A DNA stretch of 60,100 nt from RPRI01 sp051233685 (GTDB lineage Bacteria > Desulfobacterota > Desulfobacteria > Desulfobacterales > RPRI01): NCBI RefSeq assembly GCF_051233685.1, contig NZ_JBAMMY010000285.1, forward strand, positions 1 through 60,100, in the 5' to 3' direction. Under the pieces are notes generated by a model. The model worked only from the letters and a program-made list of their open reading frames with translations. It was not told the origin of the DNA and did no database searches. A program made the translations under genes and the position numbers. Shown in pieces: positions 24,032 through 31,461 of this stretch (the first letter of the stretch is position 1; every line of letters starts with the position of its first letter).

Positions 24032-24376
24032 ATGAAAAAAGACACAAGCAATAAACCATTTCAGGTAATTATGGATGAACAAGTACATCAGAATTTGAAA
24101 GAAAGAGCTAAACAGCTAAATATGAGCAAGGGAGATTTCGTTCAGAATTTATATGCTTCGATAGAATACCGGCTTGCGAGATACAGGGATAAAATAGGGT
24201 TCACAGCATCTGCCAGAAGTGATGAACTAGATGTTAAGCTAATTAAATTTATATTGTACAAAGATAAAATCGGATTAACGGCTGAAGAAATTGAAACTAA
24301 ATTAGAAAAAATTAAAGGGGATTTTGAATATCTGAAGAATAGACCAGATATTACTTTCGAAAACAATGAGTTCTAA
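24032..24376 (+). CDS. Putative ribbon-helix-helix DNA-binding protein
   Basis: 114 residues. The N-terminal segment FQVIMDEQVHQNLKERAKQL-NMSKGDFVQNL has the strand plus two helices of CopG/MetJ-type ribbon-helix-helix proteins. The rest is helical (about 60-105) without recognised motif. The gene ends 27 bases before the polymerase-like gene, so it may be a copy-number or replication regulator of the element. Ribosome-binding sequence AAAGGATT precedes it. The fold call is by eye and tentative. Confidence 0.6.
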   Translation: MKKDTSNKPFQVIMDEQVHQNLKERAKQLNMSKGDFVQNLYASIEYRLARYRDKIGFTASARSDELDVKLIKFILYKDKIGLTAEEIETKLEKIKGDFEYLKNRPDITFENNEF

Positions 24377-24403
24377 AAAACAACGGAGGATGATGAATTA
24401 AAT

Positions 24404-26161
24404 ATGTTTATTCCAAGGTATCCAGTACACAGCGATTTAGATTTTAAGGACGGCAACTTCACATGGACAGATGAAGCAAAGGCATTTCACAATCAGGGCG
24501 AATGGCTGACAAACGCTATGGAACTCGATGTTTTTAATTCAAAAGATAAAAATCTCAGGACACTGACAAATAATATATTTGAAGAAATTGAAGAAACATT
24601 AGTCAAAAAATTCAAATCACCGGACAGGGCGAAACAATCTTTGAAAATGGTTTTGATAAATCTCTGGATTGCCAATTTAATGGGCATGCCTGTAAGGTAT
24701 TCACGAAGCAGAAGCGATTATGTCCACGACGCGAGATACGGTCAATTGTTTTTCAGATTTGATACGCTTATTCCTGTCATCGATAGCATAGAGTTCTTGG
24801 AATATATTGAGCAAAAAATAGGAAGGTCGCGATATGAGGATAAAAGTTCGGGCTTTCAAACACGGATGTGGGCTACACATAAACTGATAAAGTTATTTAT
24901 AGAATACCAAATGATTGCCCCTTCCTTTTTCAATAAGCCTGAGCCTGAAGAATTAATCATATTAAATAAAGAAGTAAAAGTTAATACAAAGAACAAATCA
25001 AAAAAGATTAAGACAAAAAAAGTTGAAGTTAAATATCTAGACAGTAAACATACAAAACAAATGCGTGAAGACCTGGAGAAGTACAGAGCATTTGTTAAAA
25101 AGCATCATATCAATGTTTCGATAACAGAAGAACAAGTTATCACTTACGGCTTTCTGTTCGATTTATATAAAAGAATTCTGAAAAAAAGAAATACAGTAGA
25201 ATTTGTAGAATATAATCAGAAAGGAATAAGAAACAGTCTATCTGAAATATTCAGAAATAGAAATATAAAAGAACTGTATACCGATAACTATATCAGTAAA
25301 CCAATCACTATATTAAATACCATAAATAAGACTTTACCCATTACCTGTATGTTTCCTTGTAATGACACTACTGATAAGGATTTACATCGATTAAAATCTT
25401 TTCATTGGATATGGGATTTTGTCTGGTTTTTATCTCAAAAATATCGAGAAATGACCATGGCAAGAAGTAATAATGATGACATACTGAATGAAGAATTTCA
25501 ATTAAACGACATCGGAATTAAGCGATTACAGTTCAGTTTAAATCAGGAAATACTTTATCGAGTGTTCAACAGGAAATCATTTGAAAAGGGAGGCAGAGCC
25601 TTTGGAGCGACATATCAGAGGCTACCGAAACATATGCGGAAGGGTATTTTCATCAATAACGAGCCAACAGTTGAAATTGATTATTCGGCATATCATATCA
25701 GGATGCTGTATCATCTGAACGGAATTGATTACACGGAAGACCCATATATTGTTTGCGGTGGAGAAAAATATCGTAAGGCATTTAAGTGCGCTTCCCTGGT
25801 TATTATCAATGCGAAAAATGAAGCAGAAGCAAAGTCCGCTATCAGAGATGAATTAATAGACAGCAGAATTCCATTTCCTGATTTAGAACACCCTCTGAAC
25901 TGGATGGTCGATAGGTTTAAAGAAGCACATCAGCCCATCGCAGAGTTTATATGTTCTGATTATGGCGTAAAACTACAGAACATTGACAGCCATATAATGA
26001 ACGCAATTTTGATGGGTTTGATGGAAAGAGGGATATTAGGATTATCGCTATATGACAGTGTGATAGTCGCTGAACAGTATGAAGAAGTATTACAGGAAAT
26101 GATGGTATCAGAGTATAAAAAAGTAATGGGGTTCGAGCCCATGCTTAAAAGGGAAGATTAA
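24404..26161 (+). CDS. Family-A DNA-polymerase-like replication protein
   Basis: 585 residues. The C-terminal third carries three motifs in the order of family A polymerases: motif A VEIDYSAYHIRMLY (Asp426, Arg433), motif B RKAFKCASLVIINA (Arg457, Lys461, Leu465; RxxxKxxxL with NA in place of YG) and motif C SLYDSVIV (Asp551). QNIDSHIMNAILM before motif C matches the QG-A-D-I segment of Pol I. No 3'-5' or 5'-3' exonuclease motif is seen in the N-terminal 400 residues, which are basic and helical. It is probably the element's own replication polymerase or primase-polymerase. GGAGGATG precedes the start. Confidence 0.65.
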   Translation: MFIPRYPVHSDLDFKDGNFTWTDEAKAFHNQGEWLTNAMELDVFNSKDKNLRTLTNNIFEEIEETLVKKFKSPDRAKQSLKMVLINLWIANLMGMPVRYSRSRSDYVHDARYGQLFFRFDTLIPVIDSIEFLEYIEQKIGRSRYEDKSSGFQTRMWATHKLIKLFIEYQMIAPSFFNKPEPEELIILNKEVKVNTKNKSKKIKTKKVEVKYLDSKHTKQMREDLEKYRAFVKKHHINVSITEEQVITYGFLFDLYKRILKKRNTVEFVEYNQKGIRNSLSEIFRNRNIKELYTDNYISKPITILNTINKTLPITCMFPCNDTTDKDLHRLKSFHWIWDFVWFLSQKYREMTMARSNNDDILNEEFQLNDIGIKRLQFSLNQEILYRVFNRKSFEKGGRAFGATYQRLPKHMRKGIFINNEPTVEIDYSAYHIRMLYHLNGIDYTEDPYIVCGGEKYRKAFKCASLVIINAKNEAEAKSAIRDELIDSRIPFPDLEHPLNWMVDRFKEAHQPIAEFICSDYGVKLQNIDSHIMNAILMGLMERGILGLSLYDSVIVAEQYEEVLQEMMVSEYKKVMGFEPMLKRED

Positions 26162-26276
26162 CCGGAATAATAGAAGCCAGGGTATTAACAAAAAACAATC
26201 AGAACGCCAAGGACGCGCCATGTTGTGCGATAAGACCGGGCGGAAAGGAGAGCAAACAGTTCTCAAGGAGAGGAGT

Positions 26277-26492
26277 ATGAGACAAGAAAAAGTAAAGAAA
26301 GAAATCATGCCGAGAATGTTGTCAGTCGATGAAACTGCCCGATATATCGGGATTGCCCCTAAGACAATCAGAAACAGAATAGGACTAAAGGCAAAGATTG
26401 TATTCCCGATCAAACCGAAGCGTATCGGTGGACGGGTTCTTTTCGATGTTAAAGATTTGGACGCTTATATTGACAGCCTGCCCACTACATAG
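26277..26492 (+). CDS. Excisionase / AlpA-like helix-turn-helix protein
   Basis: 71 residues from the ATG at 26277, preceded by AAGGAGAGG. It has a MerR-type winged helix: MLSVDETARYIGIAPKTIRN, then a basic wing and the terminal VLFDVKDLDAYIDSLP, the standard ending of helix_turn_helix_17 excisionases. Sitting 140 bases upstream of the integrase, it should act as recombination directionality factor and repress or activate int. The gap holds two inverted copies of the putative integrase-binding word. Confidence 0.82.
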   Translation: MRQEKVKKEIMPRMLSVDETARYIGIAPKTIRNRIGLKAKIVFPIKPKRIGGRVLFDVKDLDAYIDSLPTT

Positions 26493-26544
26493 ACATTGTA
26501 GCATATCACATTAATAACATATGATTATAGTAAGTTGCAAATGA

Positions 26545-26564
26545 CTGGTCAACGTTAAGTCAAC
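26545..26564 (-). promoter_or_regulatory. Two inverted, degenerate GTTGACC-type words upstream of int
   Basis: CTGGTCAAC (26545-26553) and TAAGTCAAC (26556-26564) are minus-strand relatives of GTTGACCAA, 11 bp apart. They lie in the xis-int gap. They could let integrase or excisionase autoregulate int. Confidence 0.35.
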
Positions 26565-26631
26565 GGTTGCGTTCAAGCAAAACTGTTTTTGAAATAGACA
26601 ACCAGTGAAAAAACTAAAATAAAAGGAGGAA

Positions 26632-27816
26632 ATGAAAATGGCAGTATTAGCGGAGTGCCCAATTTGCCACAAGAAACAAAGTTTGCGTAATCGACTTTGC
26701 GCTTGCGGAGAAGACATTGTCAAAGCCAAAAAGTCAGGGCGGGTCCGGTATTGGGTTTCATACCGTCTTCCCGGAGGGAGACAAGTCCGCAGGATAGAGG
26801 GAGGCGGATATTCCTTAAAGGACACTTTGGCGGCGGAAGGAAAGACAAAAGGGTTGAAGGTTGAAAATCGAATTCTTGATATCAAGCCTGAAGCAAAGAT
26901 GACTTTCAATCAATTGACAAAGTGGTATCTCGATCTAGAGCGAGTAAAGATGCTAGCAAGGTATCCTATATTGAAAATCAATTTGAATAGCTTCAATCAG
27001 GTTTTCGGAGATACTATTGTCAATCAACTAAAACCCGCTGACCTGGAAAACTATCAGGCCAAGAGGAAAGCTCAGGGTCAGGCTGATGCATATGTTGACC
27101 AACAGATTGCAATGGCAAGGGCCATGATAAACAAGGCGTTTGATAACGACATCGTAAGTGGTGATACCATAAAGGTTTTCAAGCGGGTCAAGAAACTTCT
27201 GAAAGGTAGTTCAAATACAAGAGACCGTGTTCTTTCTGCTGAAGAATTTGACAAGCTTATGAATGCCCTGCCTTCTCACGCAAAGGCTATTGTTGCAACG
27301 GGCTATTATGGAGGTATGAGAAAGGGAGAGGTCGTAAATCTGACCTGGGATAAAGTTGATATGAAAGGCCGGGTCATTAGACTTGGCGCTAATGATACAA
27401 AAGATCGGGAAGCACGGCAGGTTCCAATTTGTGATGCGCTATATGATATACTGGAAGAAATTCCTAGAGCAATCAATGACAACCATGTTTTCCTGTTTAA
27501 AGGAAAGCCCATAAAGAACCTCAGAACTGCTTTAAGGAAGGCTTGTCGTGTTGCCGGGATACCATACGGCAGGGGTACTAAAGATGGGTTTGTTTTCCAT
27601 GACACCCGGCATTGCTTCAATACGAACATGAGAAAGTCTGGTGTACCAGAGTCCGTTATTATGAAAATCACGGGTCATTCCACAAGGGAAATGTTTCTCA
27701 GGTATGACACAGTTGATGCTACGGATACCAGGAAAGCTGTTGACCAAATGGAAGGCTTTTTGAAAAGTGTTGACCAAACCGTTGACCAAGCACCCCTCAA
27801 AGTGAAAGAGGGTTAA
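26632..27816 (+). CDS. int: Tyrosine recombinase / integrase
   Basis: 394 residues. An N-terminal zinc ribbon (CPICHKKQ...CACGE) precedes an arm/core-binding part (about 90-185) and the catalytic domain. The active-site residues are in place: Arg230 (GGMRKGEV), Lys257 (TKD), His323 and Arg326 (FHDTRH), His349 (GHS) and Tyr358 (FLRYDTV). The C-terminal tail repeats the dipeptide frame VDQ three times, encoded by GTTGACCAA or a near relative. The stop codon lies inside the terminator stem that abuts tRNA-Leu. It catalyses site-specific integration at the tRNA-Leu 3' end. AAAGGAGG supports the start. Confidence 0.95.
   Translation: MKMAVLAECPICHKKQSLRNRLCACGEDIVKAKKSGRVRYWVSYRLPGGRQVRRIEGGGYSLKDTLAAEGKTKGLKVENRILDIKPEAKMTFNQLTKWYLDLERVKMLARYPILKINLNSFNQVFGDTIVNQLKPADLENYQAKRKAQGQADAYVDQQIAMARAMINKAFDNDIVSGDTIKVFKRVKKLLKGSSNTRDRVLSAEEFDKLMNALPSHAKAIVATGYYGGMRKGEVVNLTWDKVDMKGRVIRLGANDTKDREARQVPICDALYDILEEIPRAINDNHVFLFKGKPIKNLRTALRKACRVAGIPYGRGTKDGFVFHDTRHCFNTNMRKSGVPESVIMKITGHSTREMFLRYDTVDATDTRKAVDQMEGFLKSVDQTVDQAPLKVKEG
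27739..27789 (+). promoter_or_regulatory. Three GTTGACCAA words in the end of int, putative right arm sites
   Basis: GTTGACCAA at 27739, 27769 and 27781, all on the plus strand and all in codons for Val-Asp-Gln. The last two are 12 bp apart, and the set ends 61 bp from the attachment repeat. A further copy is at 27094. Together with the tandem pair at 14959 they would flank the core in the circular form. Binding is inferred. Confidence 0.4.
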
Positions 27817-27835
27817 CCGATAAATCGGCTAACCC
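27810..27835 (-). terminator. Element-borne replacement terminator of tRNA-Leu
   Basis: Minus-strand GGGTTAGCCGA/TCGGTTAACCC, an 11-bp stem with one G.U, begins 14 bases after the CCA end of tRNA-Leu. It resembles the stranded terminator at 14731-14760 in sequence (GGGTTA-CC). On the plus strand GTTTTTATT follows, so it may also terminate int. Confidence 0.6.
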
Positions 27836-27849
27836 CCTGTTTTTATTAT

Positions 27850-27903
27850 TGGTGCCGAAGGCGGGATTTGAACCCGCACGCCCGTAGGACACTACCCCCT
27901 CAA
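27850..27903 (-). repeat. Right attachment repeat inside intact tRNA-Leu
   Basis: 54-bp repeat shared with 14774-14827. It supplies the tRNA from the anticodon loop to CCA, so integration recreates a working gene. The single mismatch (A at 27886) puts U for C in the variable arm, still able to pair with G. Confidence 0.92.
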
Positions 27904-27936
27904 GATAGCGTGTCTACCAAGTTCCACCACTTCGGC
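27850..27936 (-). tRNA. leuU: tRNA-Leu (anticodon GAG)
   Basis: 87-nt class II tRNA on the minus strand. Acceptor GCCGAAG pairs with CTTCGGC, the D arm contains TTGGTAGAC, and the anticodon loop is TTGAGGG (GAG), reading CUU/CUC. There is a long variable arm, T-loop GGGTTCAAATC and an encoded CCA. It starts 3 bases after the secG stop codon. The secG-tRNA-Leu(GAG) pairing is also found in enterobacteria, so the site is old and conserved. Confidence 0.96.
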
Positions 27937-27939
27937 TTT

Positions 27940-28302
27940 CTATTTCTTTTCACCTGTATCCGGCAATGCTGCCGGAGCTGTCTGTTCTCCGGAAGGTATT
28001 GCAATAGCATTGCTATCCGGTGCTGCTTTTTGCTCTACAGGTATTTTAACCTTTTCCATGATCGAACTTTTATTTCTGTTTCCTGACATATAAGCCAAAG
28101 AAAGAGATGTGATCATGAATATAATGGCTACAACGGTAGTTGCCTTGCTCAAAAAAGTGGAAGCTCCCGTACTTCCGAAAAGAGTCTGGCTGCTTCCTCC
28201 GAAGGCCGCACCCATATCAGCTCCTTTTCCTGTCTGAAGAAGCACTACCATTATTATCGCTATACATGCAATAACATGTATTATTATTAATAGTATTGAC
28301 AT
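27940..28302 (-). CDS. secG: Preprotein translocase subunit SecG
   Basis: 120 residues. The two transmembrane helices (about 3-22 and 54-72) and the signature LLQTGKGADMGAAFGGSSQTLFGSTGASTFLSK (stated here by its ends LLQTGKG and STFLSK) are characteristic. The C-terminus is a Lys/Pro/Ala-rich tail. SecG is the accessory subunit of SecYEG in the inner membrane. The gene directly follows tpiA (8-base gap) and is followed after 3 bases by tRNA-Leu, so the tRNA is probably processed from this mRNA. Confidence 0.93.
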   Translation of the reverse strand: MSILLIIIHVIACIAIIMVVLLQTGKGADMGAAFGGSSQTLFGSTGASTFLSKATTVVAIIFMITSLSLAYMSGNRNKSSIMEKVKIPVEQKAAPDSNAIAIPSGEQTAPAALPDTGEKK

Positions 28303-28310
28303 ATAAAAGT

Positions 28311-29078
28311 TTACCCAACCGTTTTGAATTTTACAATGCGCATAAATTTGTCGGCATCGAGACTCGCCCCCCCGACAAGGGCGCCATCAACATCGGGCAT
28401 CGTCATCAGTTCTGCGATATTTTCCGGTTTTACGCTTCCACCATACAGTATTCTTATCGATTCGGCAATGTTTTCCCCAAAAAGTTTTTCAATGAGATTA
28501 CGCAAAAATAAATGCACTTCCTGAGCCTGCTCACTTGATGCGGTTTTTCCGGTTCCTATGGCCCAGACCGGTTCGTATGCCAAAGTTACATTTTGCATAT
28601 TATCTTGCGAAAGGCCTTCTAATCCTATTTTTACCTGTTTGTCAAGAACATTAAATGTGTCGTTTGCTTCGCGCTCTTTTTCCGATTCACCTATACAAAA
28701 AACAGGTTTAAGATTATAGCTGATTGCGGCTTTGATTTTTTTATTAACGGTTTCATTGGTTTCACCGAAATACTGCCTGCGTTCCGAATGCCCGATAATA
28801 ATATATGTGCATCCAGCCGAAACAATCATTTCCGGGGATATTTCTCCTGTGTAGGCTCCTTTTTTTTCCCAGAAAAGATTTTGTGCTCCAAGCATAACAC
28901 AACTGCCTTTCACAGCCTCATGGACTTGTGCAAGCGCTATGTAAGCCGGTGCTATCATAATATCAACATCACTTGTTTGTGATAGAAGTTTTACTAATTT
29001 TCCGGCAGTTTCAACAGCCTCGGAGCAGGTTTTGTACATCTTCCAGTTGCCTGCAATAAATGGCTTACGGCTATTCAT
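28311..29078 (-). CDS. tpiA: Triosephosphate isomerase
   Basis: 255 residues, full length. GNWKMYK with catalytic Lys13, IGHSERRQYFGE with the electrophilic His, the catalytic Glu in LAYEPVWAIGTGKTAS, and the phosphate-binding LYGGSVKPEN and DGALVGGASL loops are all present. It interconverts dihydroxyacetone phosphate and glyceraldehyde 3-phosphate in the cytoplasm. It is in a secG-tpiA pair, an arrangement frequent in bacteria. Confidence 0.97.
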   Translation of the reverse strand: MNSRKPFIAGNWKMYKTCSEAVETAGKLVKLLSQTSDVDIMIAPAYIALAQVHEAVKGSCVMLGAQNLFWEKKGAYTGEISPEMIVSAGCTYIIIGHSERRQYFGETNETVNKKIKAAISYNLKPVFCIGESEKEREANDTFNVLDKQVKIGLEGLSQDNMQNVTLAYEPVWAIGTGKTASSEQAQEVHLFLRNLIEKLFGENIAESIRILYGGSVKPENIAELMTMPDVDGALVGGASLDADKFMRIVKFKTVG

Positions 29079-29134
29079 GATAATCTCCTTGTAAATAATA
29101 GCTCTTTGTTGATAACCTCTTCATATAACATGAA

Positions 29135-29596
29135 CTATGAGGTTAATTTTTTCATTAAAACAAGAGCATCTTCTCCTGCTTCAGTGTAATAGTTTGGTCT
29201 TTTGCCTATATTTGCAAATCCTGACTTATTATAAAGAGCTAAGGCTGCATTGTTAGAGCTTTTTACCTCGAGAAATACCGATACCACACCTTTAGAAACA
29301 GCAATTTCAAAAAGTTTATCCAACAACCAGGAAGCAACACCGATACCTCGCCATTCTTTCGAAACCGCAATCCTTAAGATATTCATCTCACTGTATATAA
29401 TACGGGTACATATATATGCTATAACAGTTTCGGTTTCTTTGGCTCCATAAATTTTAATCACATAATCAAAAGCGTCTTTACATATAAGTTCTTCAAGAAA
29501 CAGAGTGAGTGACCACGGCTCTGCGAAAGACATTTCTTCAATTTCAAGAATATGTTCTATATCGGGCCGGGTAAGCTCAATAAGATGCCACTGCAA
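29135..29596 (-). CDS. rimI: Ribosomal-protein-alanine N-acetyltransferase RimI-like (GNAT)
   Basis: 153 residues. GNAT hallmarks: EEMSFAEPWS near the N-terminus, acetyl-CoA loop VSKEWRGIGVASWLL (the RxxGxA motif), FLEVKSSNNAALALYNKSGF and the PNYYTEAGEDALVLMKK ending typical of RimI. It acetylates N-terminal residues of ribosomal proteins, in E. coli S18. Four bases separate it from the EIIA gene upstream. Confidence 0.88.
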   Translation of the reverse strand: MQWHLIELTRPDIEHILEIEEMSFAEPWSLTLFLEELICKDAFDYVIKIYGAKETETVIAYICTRIIYSEMNILRIAVSKEWRGIGVASWLLDKLFEIAVSKGVVSVFLEVKSSNNAALALYNKSGFANIGKRPNYYTEAGEDALVLMKKLTS

Positions 29597-29600
29597 TAAA

Positions 29601-30014
29601 TTATGTCCTTTTATTTCCTTTCAAAATACCACTTGCGAGCGAAATGCTTTTTTTGCCATAGACCTCGATGCATTGAGCAAGCTTTGCTACATCCATATCT
29701 TTTCGTGAATTTATAGCTTTTAACAGTATAGGAAGGTTTACTCCCGATATGACTTCTGTACGGCCTTCTTCAAGAAATGAATAACTTAAATTTGAAGGCG
29801 TTCCTCCGAACATATCCGTAAAAATAACCACTCCTTCATTATCATTTACTTTTTTAATACCTTCGGATATTTTTTCTCTGAGCTTATCGGCAGATTCATT
29901 AATATTTATGGAAACAGAGGCTACTTTGTCAGGATGCTTTCCCAGTATAAATTCAGCAGCATCTATCAACGCATCTCCAAGTTGTTGATGAGTTACGATA
30001 ACGATTCCAATCAT
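29601..30014 (-). CDS. PTS EIIA component, mannose/sorbose family (ManX-type)
   Basis: 137 residues. The active-site His9 is in GIVIVTHQQLGDALIDAAEF, and VVIFTDMFGGTPSN is the second conserved block. It stands without EIIB, EIIC or EIID, so it probably serves regulation rather than sugar uptake. It follows rapZ and ptsN in a nitrogen-PTS-like cluster, as seen in other deltaproteobacteria. No HPr or enzyme I gene is seen in this block. Confidence 0.88.
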   Translation of the reverse strand: MIGIVIVTHQQLGDALIDAAEFILGKHPDKVASVSININESADKLREKISEGIKKVNDNEGVVIFTDMFGGTPSNLSYSFLEEGRTEVISGVNLPILLKAINSRKDMDVAKLAQCIEVYGKKSISLASGILKGNKRT

Positions 30015-30069
30015 AAAGCTCCTGTGTGTAATTTATGGCAAATTGTGAACAAACATAAAAGGTATGTAA

Positions 30070-30933
30070 TTAACGGCTGATATCGCGATGCGAGATACTG
30101 ATGCGTATTCCGGATTTTTCTAAATGCTTATAAATATTTCCGGCAATAGCTACAGATCGATGTCTGCCTCCTGTACATCCGATAGAAATAGTTAAATATG
30201 CCTTTCCTTCCTTTTCATATAAAGGTATTAAATAGTCAAGTAACTCAAGATATTTTTTTAAAAAAGTTTTTGTCTGCCTGTTTTTGAGAACAAAATTTTC
30301 AACTTTTTGATTCTCTCCGTCAAGGTCTCTCAACTCAGGTTTAAAATAGGGATTTGCAAGAAAACGTACATCAATAATCAGGTCTGAATCTATAGGTATG
30401 CCATATTTATAACCAAATGAAAGTATGTGAACATTCATTGGAGAAGTATTTTTGCTTTTGTATGCAATATCTGAAATTATGGCTTTGAGTTCATGAACAC
30501 TGTGGCGTGATGTATTTATTACCCTGTCGGAAACTGTTTTTAAATCCTTTAACTGTTCTTTTTCGATTCTGATGTTTTCGATAAGTGTTTTTCCACGGGA
30601 AAGAGGATGGTGCCTTCTTGTCTGGCTGAAGCGCTGCAAAAGAACTTCTTCATCAGCCTCAAGAAACATGATTTCAAAATAATAATTATTTTGCTTTATT
30701 GAATCAAAAACCGATTTGTATTTAGTTAAAAAATCTTTTTCACGCAAATCCATTACAAAAGCAAGACCTGCAATCTCTTCTGAGCTTTTTATGGGAAGTT
30801 TAAGAAAACTTGTGAGAAGAGCAACAGGCATATTGTCAACGCAATAAAACCCGGCATCTTCAAATGCCGCAATTGCGGTGCTTTTGCCCGATCCGGAGAG
30901 TCCCGTAATTATAAATATTTTTAAATTATTCAC
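30070..30933 (-). CDS. rapZ: RNase adapter / nucleotide-binding protein RapZ
   Basis: 287 residues. The P-loop GLSGSGKSTAIAAFED is followed by CVDNMPVALL, DLREKDF, the RFSQTRRHHPLSRG block and the C-terminal SIGCTGGRHRSVAIAGNIYKHL motif, all diagnostic. In enterobacteria RapZ controls GlmS through small RNA decay; in other phyla the role is less clear. It lies in its classical place between ptsN and a PTS protein downstream of rpoN. Confidence 0.93.
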   Translation of the reverse strand: MNNLKIFIITGLSGSGKSTAIAAFEDAGFYCVDNMPVALLTSFLKLPIKSSEEIAGLAFVMDLREKDFLTKYKSVFDSIKQNNYYFEIMFLEADEEVLLQRFSQTRRHHPLSRGKTLIENIRIEKEQLKDLKTVSDRVINTSRHSVHELKAIISDIAYKSKNTSPMNVHILSFGYKYGIPIDSDLIIDVRFLANPYFKPELRDLDGENQKVENFVLKNRQTKTFLKKYLELLDYLIPLYEKEGKAYLTISIGCTGGRHRSVAIAGNIYKHLEKSGIRISISHRDISR

Positions 30934-30950
30934 TTCAAAAGGGATTGTTT

Positions 30951-31409
30951 TTAAAAATCTTCATCAATTTCTTTAATTATGGAATAAACCTCATTACTAC
31001 CGGTTGCTTTCAAAAGCTTCTTTTTAAAAGAATCATTTTTTAAAATTCTTGAAATCCGTGCAAGAAGTTTTAAATGCAGACCGGTAGATTTTTCAGGTGT
31101 TAAAATCAGGAAAAAAAGGTGAGTTGGCCGCCCGTCCATTGATTCAAAATCTACACCTTTTCGGCTTAAACCAAAACCTAATACAAGCGATTCAAGATTT
31201 TTTAATTTTCCATGTGGAATCCCAATGCCTCCCCCAATTCCGGTGCTTCCGAGCCGTTCTCTTTCCATAATAACATTTACAAGCTCTTCGCTGTCTTTGC
31301 CCGTTATTTTGGAAACAGAATCAACTAGTTCCTGTATAATCCCATTCTTATCCGTCGATTTGAGATCGGTATTGATAGTATCTTTTTGTAATACTTCAAG
31401 AATTTTCAT
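30951..31409 (-). CDS. ptsN: Nitrogen PTS EIIA (PtsN)
   Basis: 152 residues of the fructose/nitrogen EIIA type. The phosphorylated His lies in GIGGGIGIPHGKLKN, followed by the FFLILTPE strand and a long C-terminal helix. PtsN takes phosphate from NPr and modulates sigma-54 dependent and potassium-related functions. Its gene follows hpf and rpoN, as in many proteobacteria. Confidence 0.92.
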   Translation of the reverse strand: MKILEVLQKDTINTDLKSTDKNGIIQELVDSVSKITGKDSEELVNVIMERERLGSTGIGGGIGIPHGKLKNLESLVLGFGLSRKGVDFESMDGRPTHLFFLILTPEKSTGLHLKLLARISRILKNDSFKKKLLKATGSNEVYSIIKEIDEDF

Positions 31410-31461
31410 TTTATTCCATCATGCCTGCAAGTAAGCATATCGCCGGTATCAAAGCTGTTTA

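Larger units (their letters stand above)
14774..27903. mobile_element. 13.1-kb integrative element in tRNA-Leu(GAG)
   Basis: Bounded by 54-bp direct repeats (14774-14827 and 27850-27903, one mismatch) derived from the 3' part of tRNA-Leu. The repeat period is 13,076 bp. A tyrosine integrase lies next to the intact tRNA and an excisionase-like gene precedes it. Cargo includes a polymerase-like replication protein, ArdC, DUF5131, an amidohydrolase-like protein, several genes under 100 codons, attC-like sites and a structured RNA candidate. No relaxase, type IV secretion, capsid or terminase gene is visible, so it is neither a full ICE nor a full prophage. It may be a mobilisable or satellite island. 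Confidence 0.9.

Noticed and set aside
26632..27816. Integron integrase IntI for the attC-like sites
   Set aside because: This tyrosine recombinase abuts tRNA-Leu, has a zinc ribbon and no visible IntI-specific insertion, and lies 6 kb from the attC-like array with an excisionase; it is a tRNA-targeting island integrase.
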